Below the pieces are notes generated by a model. It did not search any database. It had not been told where the DNA came from and was given only the letters and a program-made list of their open reading frames with translations. Shown here piece by piece: positions 20,390-28,354 of a DNA stretch of 64,000 bases. Positions within the stretch are counted from its first letter, which is position 1; the number at the start of each line of letters is the position of its first letter. The stretch covers positions 1-64,000 of the forward strand of contig NZ_PXNQ02000011.1 in NCBI RefSeq assembly GCF_003007735.2, given 5' to 3'. Made by a program: the position numbers and the translations under genes. This stretch comes from Paracoccus methylarcula. Lineage in GTDB: Bacteria; Pseudomonadota; Alphaproteobacteria; Rhodobacterales; Rhodobacteraceae.

Positions 20390-20854
20390 ATGACCACGAC
20401 ACGAATGGAATATTTCAAGGCGGCCCCCGAAGCGATGAAACCGCTGGTCGCCCTTGAAAATTCGACCAGGGATTTGTCGATCCCCGCCCGGCTGCGCTGG
20501 CTGATGAAGATGCGGGCCTCCCAGATCAATGGCTGTGCCTTCTGCCTCGACATGCATGCATCCGAGGCCCGCGAGGCAGGTGTTACGCAGCAACAACTGG
20601 ATGTTCTGGCCGCATGGCGCGAAAGCCCGGCCTTCGACGCCCGGGAACGTGCGGCGCTTGGCTGGTGCGATGCGCTGACCCGGATCGAGGCGACAGGCGC
20701 GCCCGATGCCGATTACGATGCGCTCGCCGCCGTCTTCAGCGAACGCGAGCGCACGGAACTGACCCTGATCATCACCACGATCAACGCCTGGAACCGCTTT
20801 GCGGTGGGATTCAGATCCGCCCATCCGATCCGGGAAGAGGCCGATGGGCACTGA
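20390..20854 (+). CDS. Carboxymuconolactone decarboxylase family protein (AhpD-like)
   Basis: A 154-residue all-helical AhpD/CMD-fold protein. The redox motif CAFCLDMH (Cys49, Cys52, His56) matches the peroxidase-type AhpD active site, so a thiol-dependent peroxidase or related role is more likely than lactone decarboxylation. It is preceded by the ECF41 promoter and a GAGGAAGAGAG ribosome site, and its 3' end overlaps the sigma factor gene by 11 bases. CMD-family proteins are the most common partner encoded next to ECF41 sigma factors. Confidence 0.93.
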   Translation: MTTTRMEYFKAAPEAMKPLVALENSTRDLSIPARLRWLMKMRASQINGCAFCLDMHASEAREAGVTQQQLDVLAAWRESPAFDARERAALGWCDALTRIEATGAPDADYDALAAVFSERERTELTLIITTINAWNRFAVGFRSAHPIREEADGH

Positions 20855-21737
20855 CCCGCATCTGGCCATATTCCAGGGGGAGCGCCGCCGTCTGGCGGGG
20901 CTCGCCTATCGCATGACCGGATCGGTGAGTGAAAGCGAGGATATCCTGCAACAGGCATGGATCATCTGGTCGCGGCAGGATCCCGATATCATCGATAACC
21001 CCGGCAAATGGCTGGGAACCTTGGTAACGCGGCTCTGCCTCGACTTCCTGAAATCGGCATATCGGCACCGCGAAACATATGTTGGCGCATGGCTGCCCGA
21101 GCCATTGCTGCAAGCCGAGGTGACAGATGCCGAACAGGACTGGATCGTGACCGAGGATGTCTCGATCGCGCTGATCCTGACGCTCGACAAATTGACACCC
21201 GAGATGCGCGCCGCCTTCATCCTGCGCGATGCCTTCGATTTCTCCTTTGACGAGATCGCCTCGGTCGTGGGCCGCACGCCCGAGAATTGCCGGCAACTGG
21301 TCTCGCGCGCGCGGCGGCGGATCGCGGGGGCGGATATTCCCGCGCGGATCCCGACGCAGGAGGCGCGGCAGATCACACAAGCATTCTGGCAGGCGAGCAG
21401 GCATGGCGACATGCAGGCCCTGCTGGATCTTTTCGCCGAGGAGATCGAGATCCATACCGATGGCGGCGGCAAGGTTCCGGCCGCGATGAACGCGCTGAAA
21501 GGCAAGGATCGGGCGGCCCGGTTCTTCGCCGGGCTGGCGCGCAAGGGCCTGGTCAAACCCCAGCCCTGCCCTCCCTTGCGCCGCATCAATGGCGCGCCCG
21601 GGATCGTCTCGACCGAGGCGGGCGATATCGTCCAGACGACCACGCTCGGCATACGGAACGGCCGGATCGCCGCCATCTGGATCACGCGCAATCCCGACAA
21701 GCTGCACCATTTGCGGCAGGATCCGGCGATGTCCTGA
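20844..21737 (+). CDS. ECF41-family RNA polymerase sigma factor with C-terminal NTF2-like domain
   Basis: A 297-residue ECF sigma factor. Region 2 (AYRMTGSVSESEDILQQAW) and region 4 (FDEIASVVGRTPENCRQLVSRAR) are followed by a SnoaL/NTF2-like extension. All three hallmark motifs of ECF41 are visible: WLPEP at residues 83-87 in the linker, DGGGK at 206-210 and NPDKL at 283-287. In this family the C-terminal domain replaces an anti-sigma factor, modulating activity in cis. The start at 20844 lies inside the end of the CMD gene, so translation is probably coupled. The signal sensed is unknown. Confidence 0.96.
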   Translation: MGTDPHLAIFQGERRRLAGLAYRMTGSVSESEDILQQAWIIWSRQDPDIIDNPGKWLGTLVTRLCLDFLKSAYRHRETYVGAWLPEPLLQAEVTDAEQDWIVTEDVSIALILTLDKLTPEMRAAFILRDAFDFSFDEIASVVGRTPENCRQLVSRARRRIAGADIPARIPTQEARQITQAFWQASRHGDMQALLDLFAEEIEIHTDGGGKVPAAMNALKGKDRAARFFAGLARKGLVKPQPCPPLRRINGAPGIVSTEAGDIVQTTTLGIRNGRIAAIWITRNPDKLHHLRQDPAMS

Positions 21738-22097
21738 TCAAGTGCCGGATTGCCCGCCACCCCCGTCCTTGTGGAAGAAATGCAAAAGGCGATGCAGGAT
21801 CGGAGCGATCACGATCCCTGACATGGCCACGAAGACAAAGCCGGAATAGAGCGCGAACAGGCTGGCAAAGAGTTTCGCCCCGGGAGTCTGCGGCATCTCG
21901 GCCACGCCAAGGCCGCTGATCAATGTCGTGGCGTTCAGGGTCCCGCGCGGCCAGTCCATTCCCTCGAACAGGACAAACCCCGCAGCCCCGACCAGCACCG
22001 AGCCAATAAACAGGCAAAGCGCCGCCAGCACATGGATGAAAACCCGCAGGCGGAACCTGCTGGCCGAGATCGGCGGCTCGTTTCGACGTTCATACAT
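21738..22097 (-). CDS. Small membrane protein, two to three predicted TM segments
   Basis: A 119-residue protein from the ATG at 22097 (MYERRNEPPISASRF). Hydrophobic segments are at about residues 18-45 and 80-105, with a polar stretch between and a His/Gly-rich C-terminus (HFFHKDGGGGQ). The frame is open 30 codons further up, but those residues look non-coding. The gene ends base-to-base against the ECF41 sigma gene, in the opposite direction. I do not recognise a family. Confidence 0.6.
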   Translation of the reverse strand: MYERRNEPPISASRFRLRVFIHVLAALCLFIGSVLVGAAGFVLFEGMDWPRGTLNATTLISGLGVAEMPQTPGAKLFASLFALYSGFVFVAMSGIVIAPILHRLLHFFHKDGGGGQSGT

Positions 22098-22152
22098 AAG
22101 GGACAGTTTCGCCAGTTCGGCCTTGAAGGCAATGCCGGGATCGAGGGAAATC

Positions 22153-22506
22153 TTACACCGGGCAGCGGTGATAGCGCCGCGTCTCACCGTTTTCCGTCAT
22201 GTCCAGCAGATCGCCATGGCTGCGCAGGCTCACCTGCCGCTCAAAGCTCTCGCCCTCGCCGGTGCAGATCAGCCTTGCCTGCAGGCCATCGGCGCCCGGC
22301 CGGGCAGGCTCCATGCGGCAAACCGACTCGTAAAAGCGGAACTGGTCGCCGGAAACGGTCAGCCGGGTCAGCGACAGATCCTGCCCGCAACCGTCCGGGT
22401 TCAGGTCATATATTCCGCTCGCCACCTCTGCTGGTGGCGGGTTTTCCTCGACACAGCCGGTCAGCAGCACCGCCCCGAAACCTATCATTATCCAGCGCAT
22501 GAGCAT
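22153..22506 (-). CDS. Small hypothetical lipoprotein
   Basis: A 117-residue protein with a clear lipoprotein signal: a short hydrophobic stretch and lipobox LLTGC, giving a mature N-terminal Cys at residue 18. The mature part has four further Cys and a repeated beta-like pattern (FYESVCRMEP, ARLICTGEGE, RSHGDLLDM). The ATG at 22506 has a GGAGG site 7 bases upstream. Family not recognised; it is conserved-looking but without a catalytic motif. Confidence 0.75.
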   Translation of the reverse strand: MLMRWIMIGFGAVLLTGCVEENPPPAEVASGIYDLNPDGCGQDLSLTRLTVSGDQFRFYESVCRMEPARPGADGLQARLICTGEGESFERQVSLRSHGDLLDMTENGETRRYHRCPV

Positions 22507-22528
22507 CTGCCATCCTCCGGGGACCGTC

Positions 22529-24553
22529 TCAATCCAGATCGCGCCCCTTCAGCAACGCATCGATCCCCGGCATCCGTTCCCTGAAGGCGAGCCACAATTT
22601 TTCGGCAGGCGCAGAACCGCCGCGCGACAGGATGGTTTCCTCCAGCCGCCGCGCCACGCCCGGATCAAAGATGTCGCCCGTCTCCTCGAACGCGGCGAAG
22701 GCATCGGCATCCATGACCTCGGACCACATGTAGCTGTAATAGCCGCTGGCATAGCTGTTGCCCGAGAAGACATGCGCGAAATGCGGGGTGGCATGGCGCA
22801 TCGGAATCGCGCGCGGGGCCTCCAGCCCGGCCAGGACCCCGCCCTGCCGCGCCATCGGATCGGCGGGCGGCGCGCCGCGATGAAAGGCCAGATCGACCAG
22901 GGCGCTTTCCAGGTATTCCACCGTCGCGAAACCGGCATCCGCCTTGCCCGCCGCCACGACCCGGTCGCGCAGATCGGCGGGCATCGGCACTCCGCTCTGG
23001 TAGTGCCGTGCATGGGCGTCCAGCACCTGCGGCTGTTCCAGCCAGTGTTCGTATAGCTGGCTGGGCAGTTCGACGAAATCCTGCGCGACCGAGGTGCCGG
23101 AAATCGAGGGCCAATGCACATCCGACAGGATATGATGGGTCGCATGGCCGAATTCGTGGAACAGCGTCAAGGCGTCATCCCATGACAGGAAGGCCGGTTC
23201 GCCGGGCGCATCCGGGGCGGTGAAATTGCACACATTCACCACGATGGGCCGCTGTCCCTCGCCGATCTTGTGCTGATCCTGCAGCGCCGAGCACCATGCG
23301 CCCGAACGTTTCCCGGGCCGGGCAAAGTAATCGCCCAGGAAGATCGCCATCAATTCGCCCTCCCGCGTCACTCGCCATGCCTTGACATCCGGCGACCAGA
23401 GCGGCGCGTCGATCGGCTGGAACTCCAACCGATACAAGCGATTCGCCACGTCGAACACCGCACCCAGCATCGCGTCCAGCGTCAGGTAGGGCTTGACCTC
23501 GGCCGGATCGACATCGTGGCGCATGCGCCGCAGCCGCTCGGCATAGAGCCGCCAATCCCATGGCTCCAGGGCGGTATTCACGCCATCCTCCCGCGCCAGA
23601 CGCGACAGTTCGGCCTCGTCTTCCTGGGCGCGCTTGCGGGCGGCTTTCCAGACCTGCCCCAGCAGGGCCTCGACCCTACCGGCATTGCCCGCCATCTCGG
23701 GCTCCAGCTTGTAGGCGGCGAAATCCTCGTAGCCCAGCAAGCGCGCCAATTCGTGCCGCAACGCCAGGATCTCGGTCACGATGGGCAGGTTATCACTCGC
23801 CTCGCCGCCCGCGCCCTGCCCCGATCCGCGCGCCGCCCATGCGTTGAATGCGACTTCGCGCAGAGCCCGATCCTGCGCATGCTCCAGGAACGGCACGATC
23901 AGCGAACGGTTCAGCGTCACGATCTGCCCGGGCAGATCACGCTCTTTCGCTGCCGCCCGCATCGCGCGGACCAGCCAATCGGGCAGCCCTTCCAGGCGGT
24001 CATCGTCAACCGGCAGGACATAGTCGCGTTCATCGGCCAGCACATTCTGCGCGAATTGCGTGGTCAGCACCGCCATGCGCGCGCGAATCTCTGCCATCCG
24101 CTCACGTGCCACACCTTCCAGCCCGGCCCCGGCGCGGGTCAGGTCGCGCAGCGCCAGCTCGGCGATCCGCCGATCCTCGGGCGCGAGCGTTTCCACCTTT
24201 TCCGCCACCTCCTTGACCCGCGCATAAAGCCGCGGATCCATGCTGGTCCTGCTGTTATATGCCGCCAATTTCGGAGCAAAATCGCGCTGCAACGCCTCTC
24301 GCGCCGGGTTCGAATCTACGCCTGCCAATGTATAGAAGACGGCCAGCACGCGGCTCAGCCCCTCCTCGGCGGTTTCCAGCGCGGCAATTGTGTTGCTGAA
24401 ATCCGCCGGTTCGGGATTGGCGGCGATCTTTTCCATCGCGGCTTCGGCGCGGGTCAATTCGGCCTCGAATGCCGGGGCGAAATCCTCGTCGTTGATCAGG
24501 TCGAAACGGGGCAGGCCCTCGGGGCCGGTCCAGCGGGTCAGTTCCGGGTTCAT
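22529..24553 (-). CDS. M3 family zinc oligopeptidase (oligopeptidase A / Dcp-like)
   Basis: A 674-residue thimet-type metallopeptidase that degrades short peptides in the cytosol. The zinc motif HEFGH is at residues 466-470 within LTLFHEFGHATHHILSDVHW, and the substrate-binding block YASGYYSYMWSEV near the C-terminus is intact. The length fits PrlC/oligopeptidase A (about 680). There is no signal peptide. Separating OpdA from Dcp by sequence alone is uncertain. It lies just downstream of the ArsR gene on the same strand. Confidence 0.93.
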   Translation of the reverse strand: MNPELTRWTGPEGLPRFDLINDEDFAPAFEAELTRAEAAMEKIAANPEPADFSNTIAALETAEEGLSRVLAVFYTLAGVDSNPAREALQRDFAPKLAAYNSRTSMDPRLYARVKEVAEKVETLAPEDRRIAELALRDLTRAGAGLEGVARERMAEIRARMAVLTTQFAQNVLADERDYVLPVDDDRLEGLPDWLVRAMRAAAKERDLPGQIVTLNRSLIVPFLEHAQDRALREVAFNAWAARGSGQGAGGEASDNLPIVTEILALRHELARLLGYEDFAAYKLEPEMAGNAGRVEALLGQVWKAARKRAQEDEAELSRLAREDGVNTALEPWDWRLYAERLRRMRHDVDPAEVKPYLTLDAMLGAVFDVANRLYRLEFQPIDAPLWSPDVKAWRVTREGELMAIFLGDYFARPGKRSGAWCSALQDQHKIGEGQRPIVVNVCNFTAPDAPGEPAFLSWDDALTLFHEFGHATHHILSDVHWPSISGTSVAQDFVELPSQLYEHWLEQPQVLDAHARHYQSGVPMPADLRDRVVAAGKADAGFATVEYLESALVDLAFHRGAPPADPMARQGGVLAGLEAPRAIPMRHATPHFAHVFSGNSYASGYYSYMWSEVMDADAFAAFEETGDIFDPGVARRLEETILSRGGSAPAEKLWLAFRERMPGIDALLKGRDLD

Positions 24554-24580
24554 GCGGATCTCCTGTCTGCGCAGCGCAGC

Positions 24581-25285
24581 CTAATCCGAGCCGGAGGCGG
24601 TTTCCAGAGCAGTCGGAAAACGCTCCGCAAAGGCGCGCTCGCCATCGCGCGAAAACTCGACGATCCGGCTGTCCGGCCGCAGGCGTGCCCAGCCCAGGGC
24701 CTCGATCCGTCCCAGCAAGGCGCGGCCCAGGCTGCCCGCCAGATGCTTGCGCCGCTCGCTCCAGTCCAGGCAGTCGCGGCACAGCGGCGCACGCCCTTGG
24801 CGCAGAGCGTCGAGATCGATCCCGAAATCGCGCATGAAGCCCTGCCCGGCAGATGTCAGCCGAGGTCCATCCCCGATGTCGAGAAATCCCCGCGCCTGCA
24901 GGCTGTCGTAAAGCTGCGTCCCCATCTCTCCCGCCAGGTGGCGATAGCAGATCCGCGCCTTGCGCAGTGCCGCGTCGCGTGGACCGATCCGGCTGCGCAG
25001 ATGGCCGGACCCGGCAGCCACCCCCATCAGCGTTTCCAGCAGATGCCCGACATCATCGCTCGCCAGCGCTAGATATTTGTGCCGCCCCTGCTTTGCCTGT
25101 CGCAAGAGTCCGCCTTCGGTCAGCCGGGCCAGATGCGTGCTGGCGGTCTGCTGGGTCACGCCAGCCTCATGCGCCAGTTCGGTGGCGGTCAGGGCGCGCC
25201 CGCTCATCAACGCGACCAGCATGTTGGCGCGGGCGGGATCGCCGATCAGCGCGGCGATTCGGGCAATGTCGGGTCCGTCTTTCAT
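24581..25285 (-). CDS. ArsR-family winged-helix regulator with C-terminal extension
   Basis: A 234-residue protein. Residues 1-95 form an ArsR-type winged helix (LIGDPARANMLVALMSGRALTATELAHEAGVTQQTASTHLARL). The C-terminal half is an extension seen in longer ArsR proteins; it contains a Cys pair in LCRDCLDWSERR that might bind metal, but the alpha-3/alpha-5 metal motifs of classical ArsR are absent. It is divergent from the NIPSNAP/ABM pair, which it probably regulates through the dyads at 25292-25340. Confidence 0.87.
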   Translation of the reverse strand: MKDGPDIARIAALIGDPARANMLVALMSGRALTATELAHEAGVTQQTASTHLARLTEGGLLRQAKQGRHKYLALASDDVGHLLETLMGVAAGSGHLRSRIGPRDAALRKARICYRHLAGEMGTQLYDSLQARGFLDIGDGPRLTSAGQGFMRDFGIDLDALRQGRAPLCRDCLDWSERRKHLAGSLGRALLGRIEALGWARLRPDSRIVEFSRDGERAFAERFPTALETASGSD

Positions 25286-25291
25286 AGTTCG

Positions 25292-25340
25292 ATGCTAACC
25301 GAAGCATTTCCGCCCGCCAAGATGCTAATCTGCCCGCATC
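25292..25340. promoter_or_regulatory. Two GATGC dyads, candidate ArsR operator
   Basis: In the 78-base divergent gap, GATGCTAA occurs twice in direct orientation (25291 and 25321). Each copy starts a dyad: ATGCT-N6-AGCAT at 25292-25307 and GATGC-N10-GCATC at 25321-25340. The start-to-start distance of 30 bases is near three helical turns, so both would face the same side. Regulation by the adjacent ArsR protein is inferred. Confidence 0.5.
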
Positions 25341-25363
25341 ACCTGTCACCAGAGGATAACAAT

Positions 25364-25686
25364 ATGCTCACCTGCATCATCCGATACGAGATCGACCCGA
25401 CACGCCCCGAGATGTTCGCCGAATATGCCCGCAACTGGGGTCAGGCGATCCCGCGCTGCGGTGCCGATCTGATCGGGTATTTCGCCCCGCATGAGGCTCG
25501 GCCACGCTGGCCTATGGCATCTACAATATCCCGAGCCTCACTGAGTATGAAGCCTATCGCGCAAGGCTGTCGGCCGATCCGCTTGGCCGGCGCAATTACG
25601 ACTTCGCGCGCAGCGAGGGTTTCATCCGCCGCGAGGACCGCACATTCCTGAAACTGGCCTCGGCCCCGCATGGAGATGCCGCATGA
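25364..25686 (+). pseudogene. NIPSNAP family protein, frameshifted
   Basis: The gene starts MLTCIIRYEIDPTRPEMF and follows the NIPSNAP pattern (a ferredoxin-like dimeric fold of unknown reaction). At about 25495-25497 the frame is lost; adding one G to the GAGG run gives HEGSATLAYGIYNIPSLTEYEAYR and continues to a TGA at 25684-25686 that overlaps the ATG of the next gene. The repaired length is about 107 residues, normal for the family. No other lesion. First gene of a two-gene unit opposite an ArsR regulator. Confidence 0.87.
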
Positions 25687-26033
25687 TCGCCGTGATCTTC
25701 GAAGTCAGGCCCGCAGGCGCCAAGGCCCGCGAGGACTACATGGCCATCGCCGCCTCGCTGCGTCCGCTGCTGGAACAGGTCGACGGCTTCATCTCGATCG
25801 AACGCTTCCAGAGCCTGAACGATCCCGACCGCATCCTGTCACTGTCCTTCTTTCGCGACGAGGAGGCCGTGCGGCAATGGCGCAATCTCAGCCAGCATCG
25901 CGAGGCGCAGCGGCAGGGGCGTGGCGGGGTCTTTGCCGATTACCGGCTGCGCGTGGCCCATGTGATCCGCGATTACGGCATGGAGCGGCGCGAGGAAGCC
26001 CCCACCGACAGCCGCGAAACCCATCAGGCGTGA
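25683..26033 (+). CDS. Antibiotic biosynthesis monooxygenase (ABM) domain protein
   Basis: A 116-residue small dimeric alpha/beta-barrel protein. The pattern MIAVIFEVRPAGAKAREDY, then DGFISIERFQSLNDPDRILSLSFF and WRNLSQHREAQRQG, is that of the ABM/YgiN-like superfamily, which includes heme or quinol oxygenases and proteins of unknown role. It starts by a 4-base ATGA overlap with the NIPSNAP gene, itself a related fold, so the two probably act together. Function not assignable further. Confidence 0.88.
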   Translation: MIAVIFEVRPAGAKAREDYMAIAASLRPLLEQVDGFISIERFQSLNDPDRILSLSFFRDEEAVRQWRNLSQHREAQRQGRGGVFADYRLRVAHVIRDYGMERREEAPTDSRETHQA

Positions 26034-27067
26034 CGATGCCCCCGGCAAACCGGGCAGTCCTCGCGCGCGGGGGTCGCGATCATCCGGGTTTCACCGTAAA
26101 GCCCGTCGAAGATCAGCATCCGCCCGCGCAGCCCTTCGCCCGCGCCGGTCAGGTGCTTGATCGCCTCCAGCGCCATGATGCTGCCGATCACGCCCGGCAG
26201 GGCGCCGACCACCCCGGCCTCGGCGCAGGCGGGGGCAAGGCCCGGCGCGGGCGCTTCGGGGAACAGGCAGGCCATGCAGGGTCCGCTTTGGGCCGGGTCG
26301 TAAAGTGTCACCTGCCCCTCCCATTGCGCGATGGCGCCGGCAAGCAGCGGCACGCCCGCTGCCACGCAGGCACGGTTTATCTCGTCGCGCGCGGCAAAAC
26401 TGTCGGTTCCGTCGATGACCAGATCATGCTCCGCGACAAGATCGGTATCGGCCCCCGTGATGCGGCGATGCAGCGGTGTCACCTCGATATGCGGGTTCAG
26501 TTCGGCCATATTGGCGGCGGCGGCATCGGTCTTCATTTCGCCGCACTGGCTGCTTCGAAAGATCACTTGCCGCTGCAGGTTCGACAGGCTGACCGTATCG
26601 TCATCGGCCAGCGTGATCCGCCCGACACCGGCCGCGGCAAGGTAGAGGCAGACCGGGGCACCCAGCCCCCCTGCCCCGACGACAAGCACTCTAGCCCCGC
26701 GCAGCCGCATCTGGCCGGGCCCGCCGATCTCGCGCAGGACGAGATGGCGGGCATAGCGGTCAATCTCGGCATCCGACATTTGCCCATCATCGGCCGGTGG
26801 CATGCCAGCATCGGCTTCCGGAGCCAGCGCGCGCAAGCGGCGCAACACCATGCGATAGGTCAGAACCAGCACGGCGAAACCGCCCCCCACGAGCCATCCC
26901 GTCAGGGAAGCGCCGATGGAGCGGGCAAGCCCGCTCTCGGGTGCCGTGCCCAGCAGCAGGGCTATTGCCAGCCACAATCCTCCGGTCATCGCCAAAGCCA
27001 CCCGTCCGGGAAGTCGCAACACCAACGCCAGAGCGACCAATGCGGCAATCGACAGCAACCCCGGCAT
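26024..27067 (-). CDS. ThiF/MoeB/HesA family E1-like adenylyltransferase with N-terminal membrane segments
   Basis: A 347-residue protein. Residues 1-75 hold two to three hydrophobic segments, unusual for this family. The rest is an E1-like domain: RYARHLVLREIGGPGQ, nucleotide motif VVGAGGLGAP, DTVSLSNLQRQ, TDSF, and zinc Cys pairs CMAC and CPVC. Such enzymes adenylate the C-terminus of MoaD- or ThiS-type sulfur carriers. No rhodanese domain is present. It overlaps dut by one base (TGATG), giving a dut-to-thiF operon, and its 3' end overlaps the convergent ABM gene by 10 bases. Which carrier it uses is unknown. Confidence 0.88.
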   Translation of the reverse strand: MPGLLSIAALVALALVLRLPGRVALAMTGGLWLAIALLLGTAPESGLARSIGASLTGWLVGGGFAVLVLTYRMVLRRLRALAPEADAGMPPADDGQMSDAEIDRYARHLVLREIGGPGQMRLRGARVLVVGAGGLGAPVCLYLAAAGVGRITLADDDTVSLSNLQRQVIFRSSQCGEMKTDAAAANMAELNPHIEVTPLHRRITGADTDLVAEHDLVIDGTDSFAARDEINRACVAAGVPLLAGAIAQWEGQVTLYDPAQSGPCMACLFPEAPAPGLAPACAEAGVVGALPGVIGSIMALEAIKHLTGAGEGLRGRMLIFDGLYGETRMIATPAREDCPVCRGHRHA

Positions 27068-27537
27068 CAGACCGCCCCGGTCGAGCCGAACCCGCCCGCG
27101 CCACGAGCCGTTGCAACGACATTCCGGACCTCGGTGAACCTGGCCTGCGGGGCGGGTGCGATGACGATCTGCGCGATACGGTCGCCATGGCTGACGCGAT
27201 ACGGCGCTTCGCCCAGGTTGATCAGGATCACGCCGAGCGGGCCGCGATAGTCGCTATCGATCGTGCCCGGAGCATTGACCAGGGACACCCCGTGTTTCAG
27301 CGCCAATCCCGAACGCGGCCTGACCTGCACCTCCCATCCCGCCGGGATCTCGAGGATCAACCCGGTCGGGATCAGCGCACGCTGGCCGGGAGCCAGTTCC
27401 ATCCCGTCCCGCGCGCCTTGGGGGAAATTCGCGCGCAGATCCGCCCCTGCGGCACCTGCGGTCTCATAGGCGGGCAAGGGCAGTGCGCTGTCCGCGCCCT
27501 CCAGCCTCTTGATCCTGATTTCCGGCGCGTCTGACAT
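27067..27537 (-). CDS. dut: dUTP diphosphatase
   Basis: A 156-residue trimeric dUTPase that hydrolyses dUTP to dUMP, keeping uracil out of DNA. The five family motifs are visible, including [40 protein letters not shown] and the C-terminal [11 protein letters not shown] that closes on the active site. Full length. The stop overlaps the start of the ThiF-like gene by one base. Confidence 0.97.
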   Translation of the reverse strand: MSDAPEIRIKRLEGADSALPLPAYETAGAAGADLRANFPQGARDGMELAPGQRALIPTGLILEIPAGWEVQVRPRSGLALKHGVSLVNAPGTIDSDYRGPLGVILINLGEAPYRVSHGDRIAQIVIAPAPQARFTEVRNVVATARGAGGFGSTGAV

Positions 27538-27558
27538 ATTTGCCCCCCGGCATGCAAA

Positions 27559-27584
27559 GGCCGCGCGGCGATGCCTGCGCGGCC
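27559..27584 (-). terminator. Hairpin terminator after infC
   Basis: In the leftward direction GGCCGCGC and GCGCGGCC form an 8-bp stem with a 10-base loop that can extend by GGC/GCC, followed by TTTGC. It lies 28 bases after the infC stop and upstream of dut, so it probably ends the infC transcript. The short T-run makes it moderate. Confidence 0.6.
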
Positions 27585-27611
27585 CGGATTTCGCGGTCTC
27601 GCGTGACGCGG

Positions 27612-28150
27612 TCAGCGCGGCGAGATCATCATCACCATCTGCCGGCCTTCCATCTTCGGCATGGCGTCGATCTTTCCGGCCTCGCCGACATCGTCCTTGA
27701 CGCGGTTCAGCAATTCCAGCCCCAGATCCTGATGCGCCATCTCGCGGCCGCGGAAGCGCAAGGTGATCTTGACCTTGTCACCCGATTCGAGAAACTTCAT
27801 GACGTTGCGCATCTTGACATCATAGTCATGGGTATCGGTTCCCGGCCGGAACTTGACCTCCTTGATGTCGATGACCTTCTGCTTCTTGCGCGCCTCGGCC
27901 TCGCGTTTCTGCTGTTCGTACTTGAACTTGCCAAGGTCCATCACCTTGCAGACCGGAGGGGTCGCGTTCGGCGAGATCTCGACCAGATCGAGCCCGGCCT
28001 CCTGTGCCATCTGCAGCCCGACCGAGGGCGACACGACGCCGACATTCTCTCCATCAGCGCCAATCAGGCGAATTTCGGCCACGCGAATGCGGTCATTGAC
28101 GCGGGGACTGTGTCACGGGTGGGCGGTGCGTTATGCGGTCTGCGGGCTAT
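27612..28150 (-). CDS. infC: Translation initiation factor IF-3 (apparent frameshift near the N-terminus; AUA start)
   Basis: IF-3 binds the 30S subunit and checks start-codon pairing. The intact frame covers 27612-28082 ([16 protein letters not shown] to the C-terminus). Upstream, the N-terminal residues [14 protein letters not shown] are found in another frame; restoring one G near 28108 (ACAGT to ACAGGT) joins them through [10 protein letters not shown] and gives 179 residues, the normal length. The start is then ATA at 28150, 7 bases after AAAAGGAG, with no in-frame ATG. Rare start codons (AUU, AUA, AUC) are typical of infC and support autoregulation. Since infC is essential, the deletion is most likely a sequencing error. 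Confidence 0.9.
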
Positions 28151-28354
28151 GGTATTGCTCCTTTTATAACCATGGCGTGAATGTCGGGAAAATAAGCGCG
28201 GCGCGGCGGCGATTCAACCGAATTCACCGGTTCGAGATGTGCAAAACACCGCTTTTTTCACGCTTTTGTCGCAATGCGGGGATCGTTGGTGCCTTTTCGC
28301 GACGCGCGGCCTGTGCGATAGACGAACCACCGGGACCGAGCCGAAGGACAAGTC

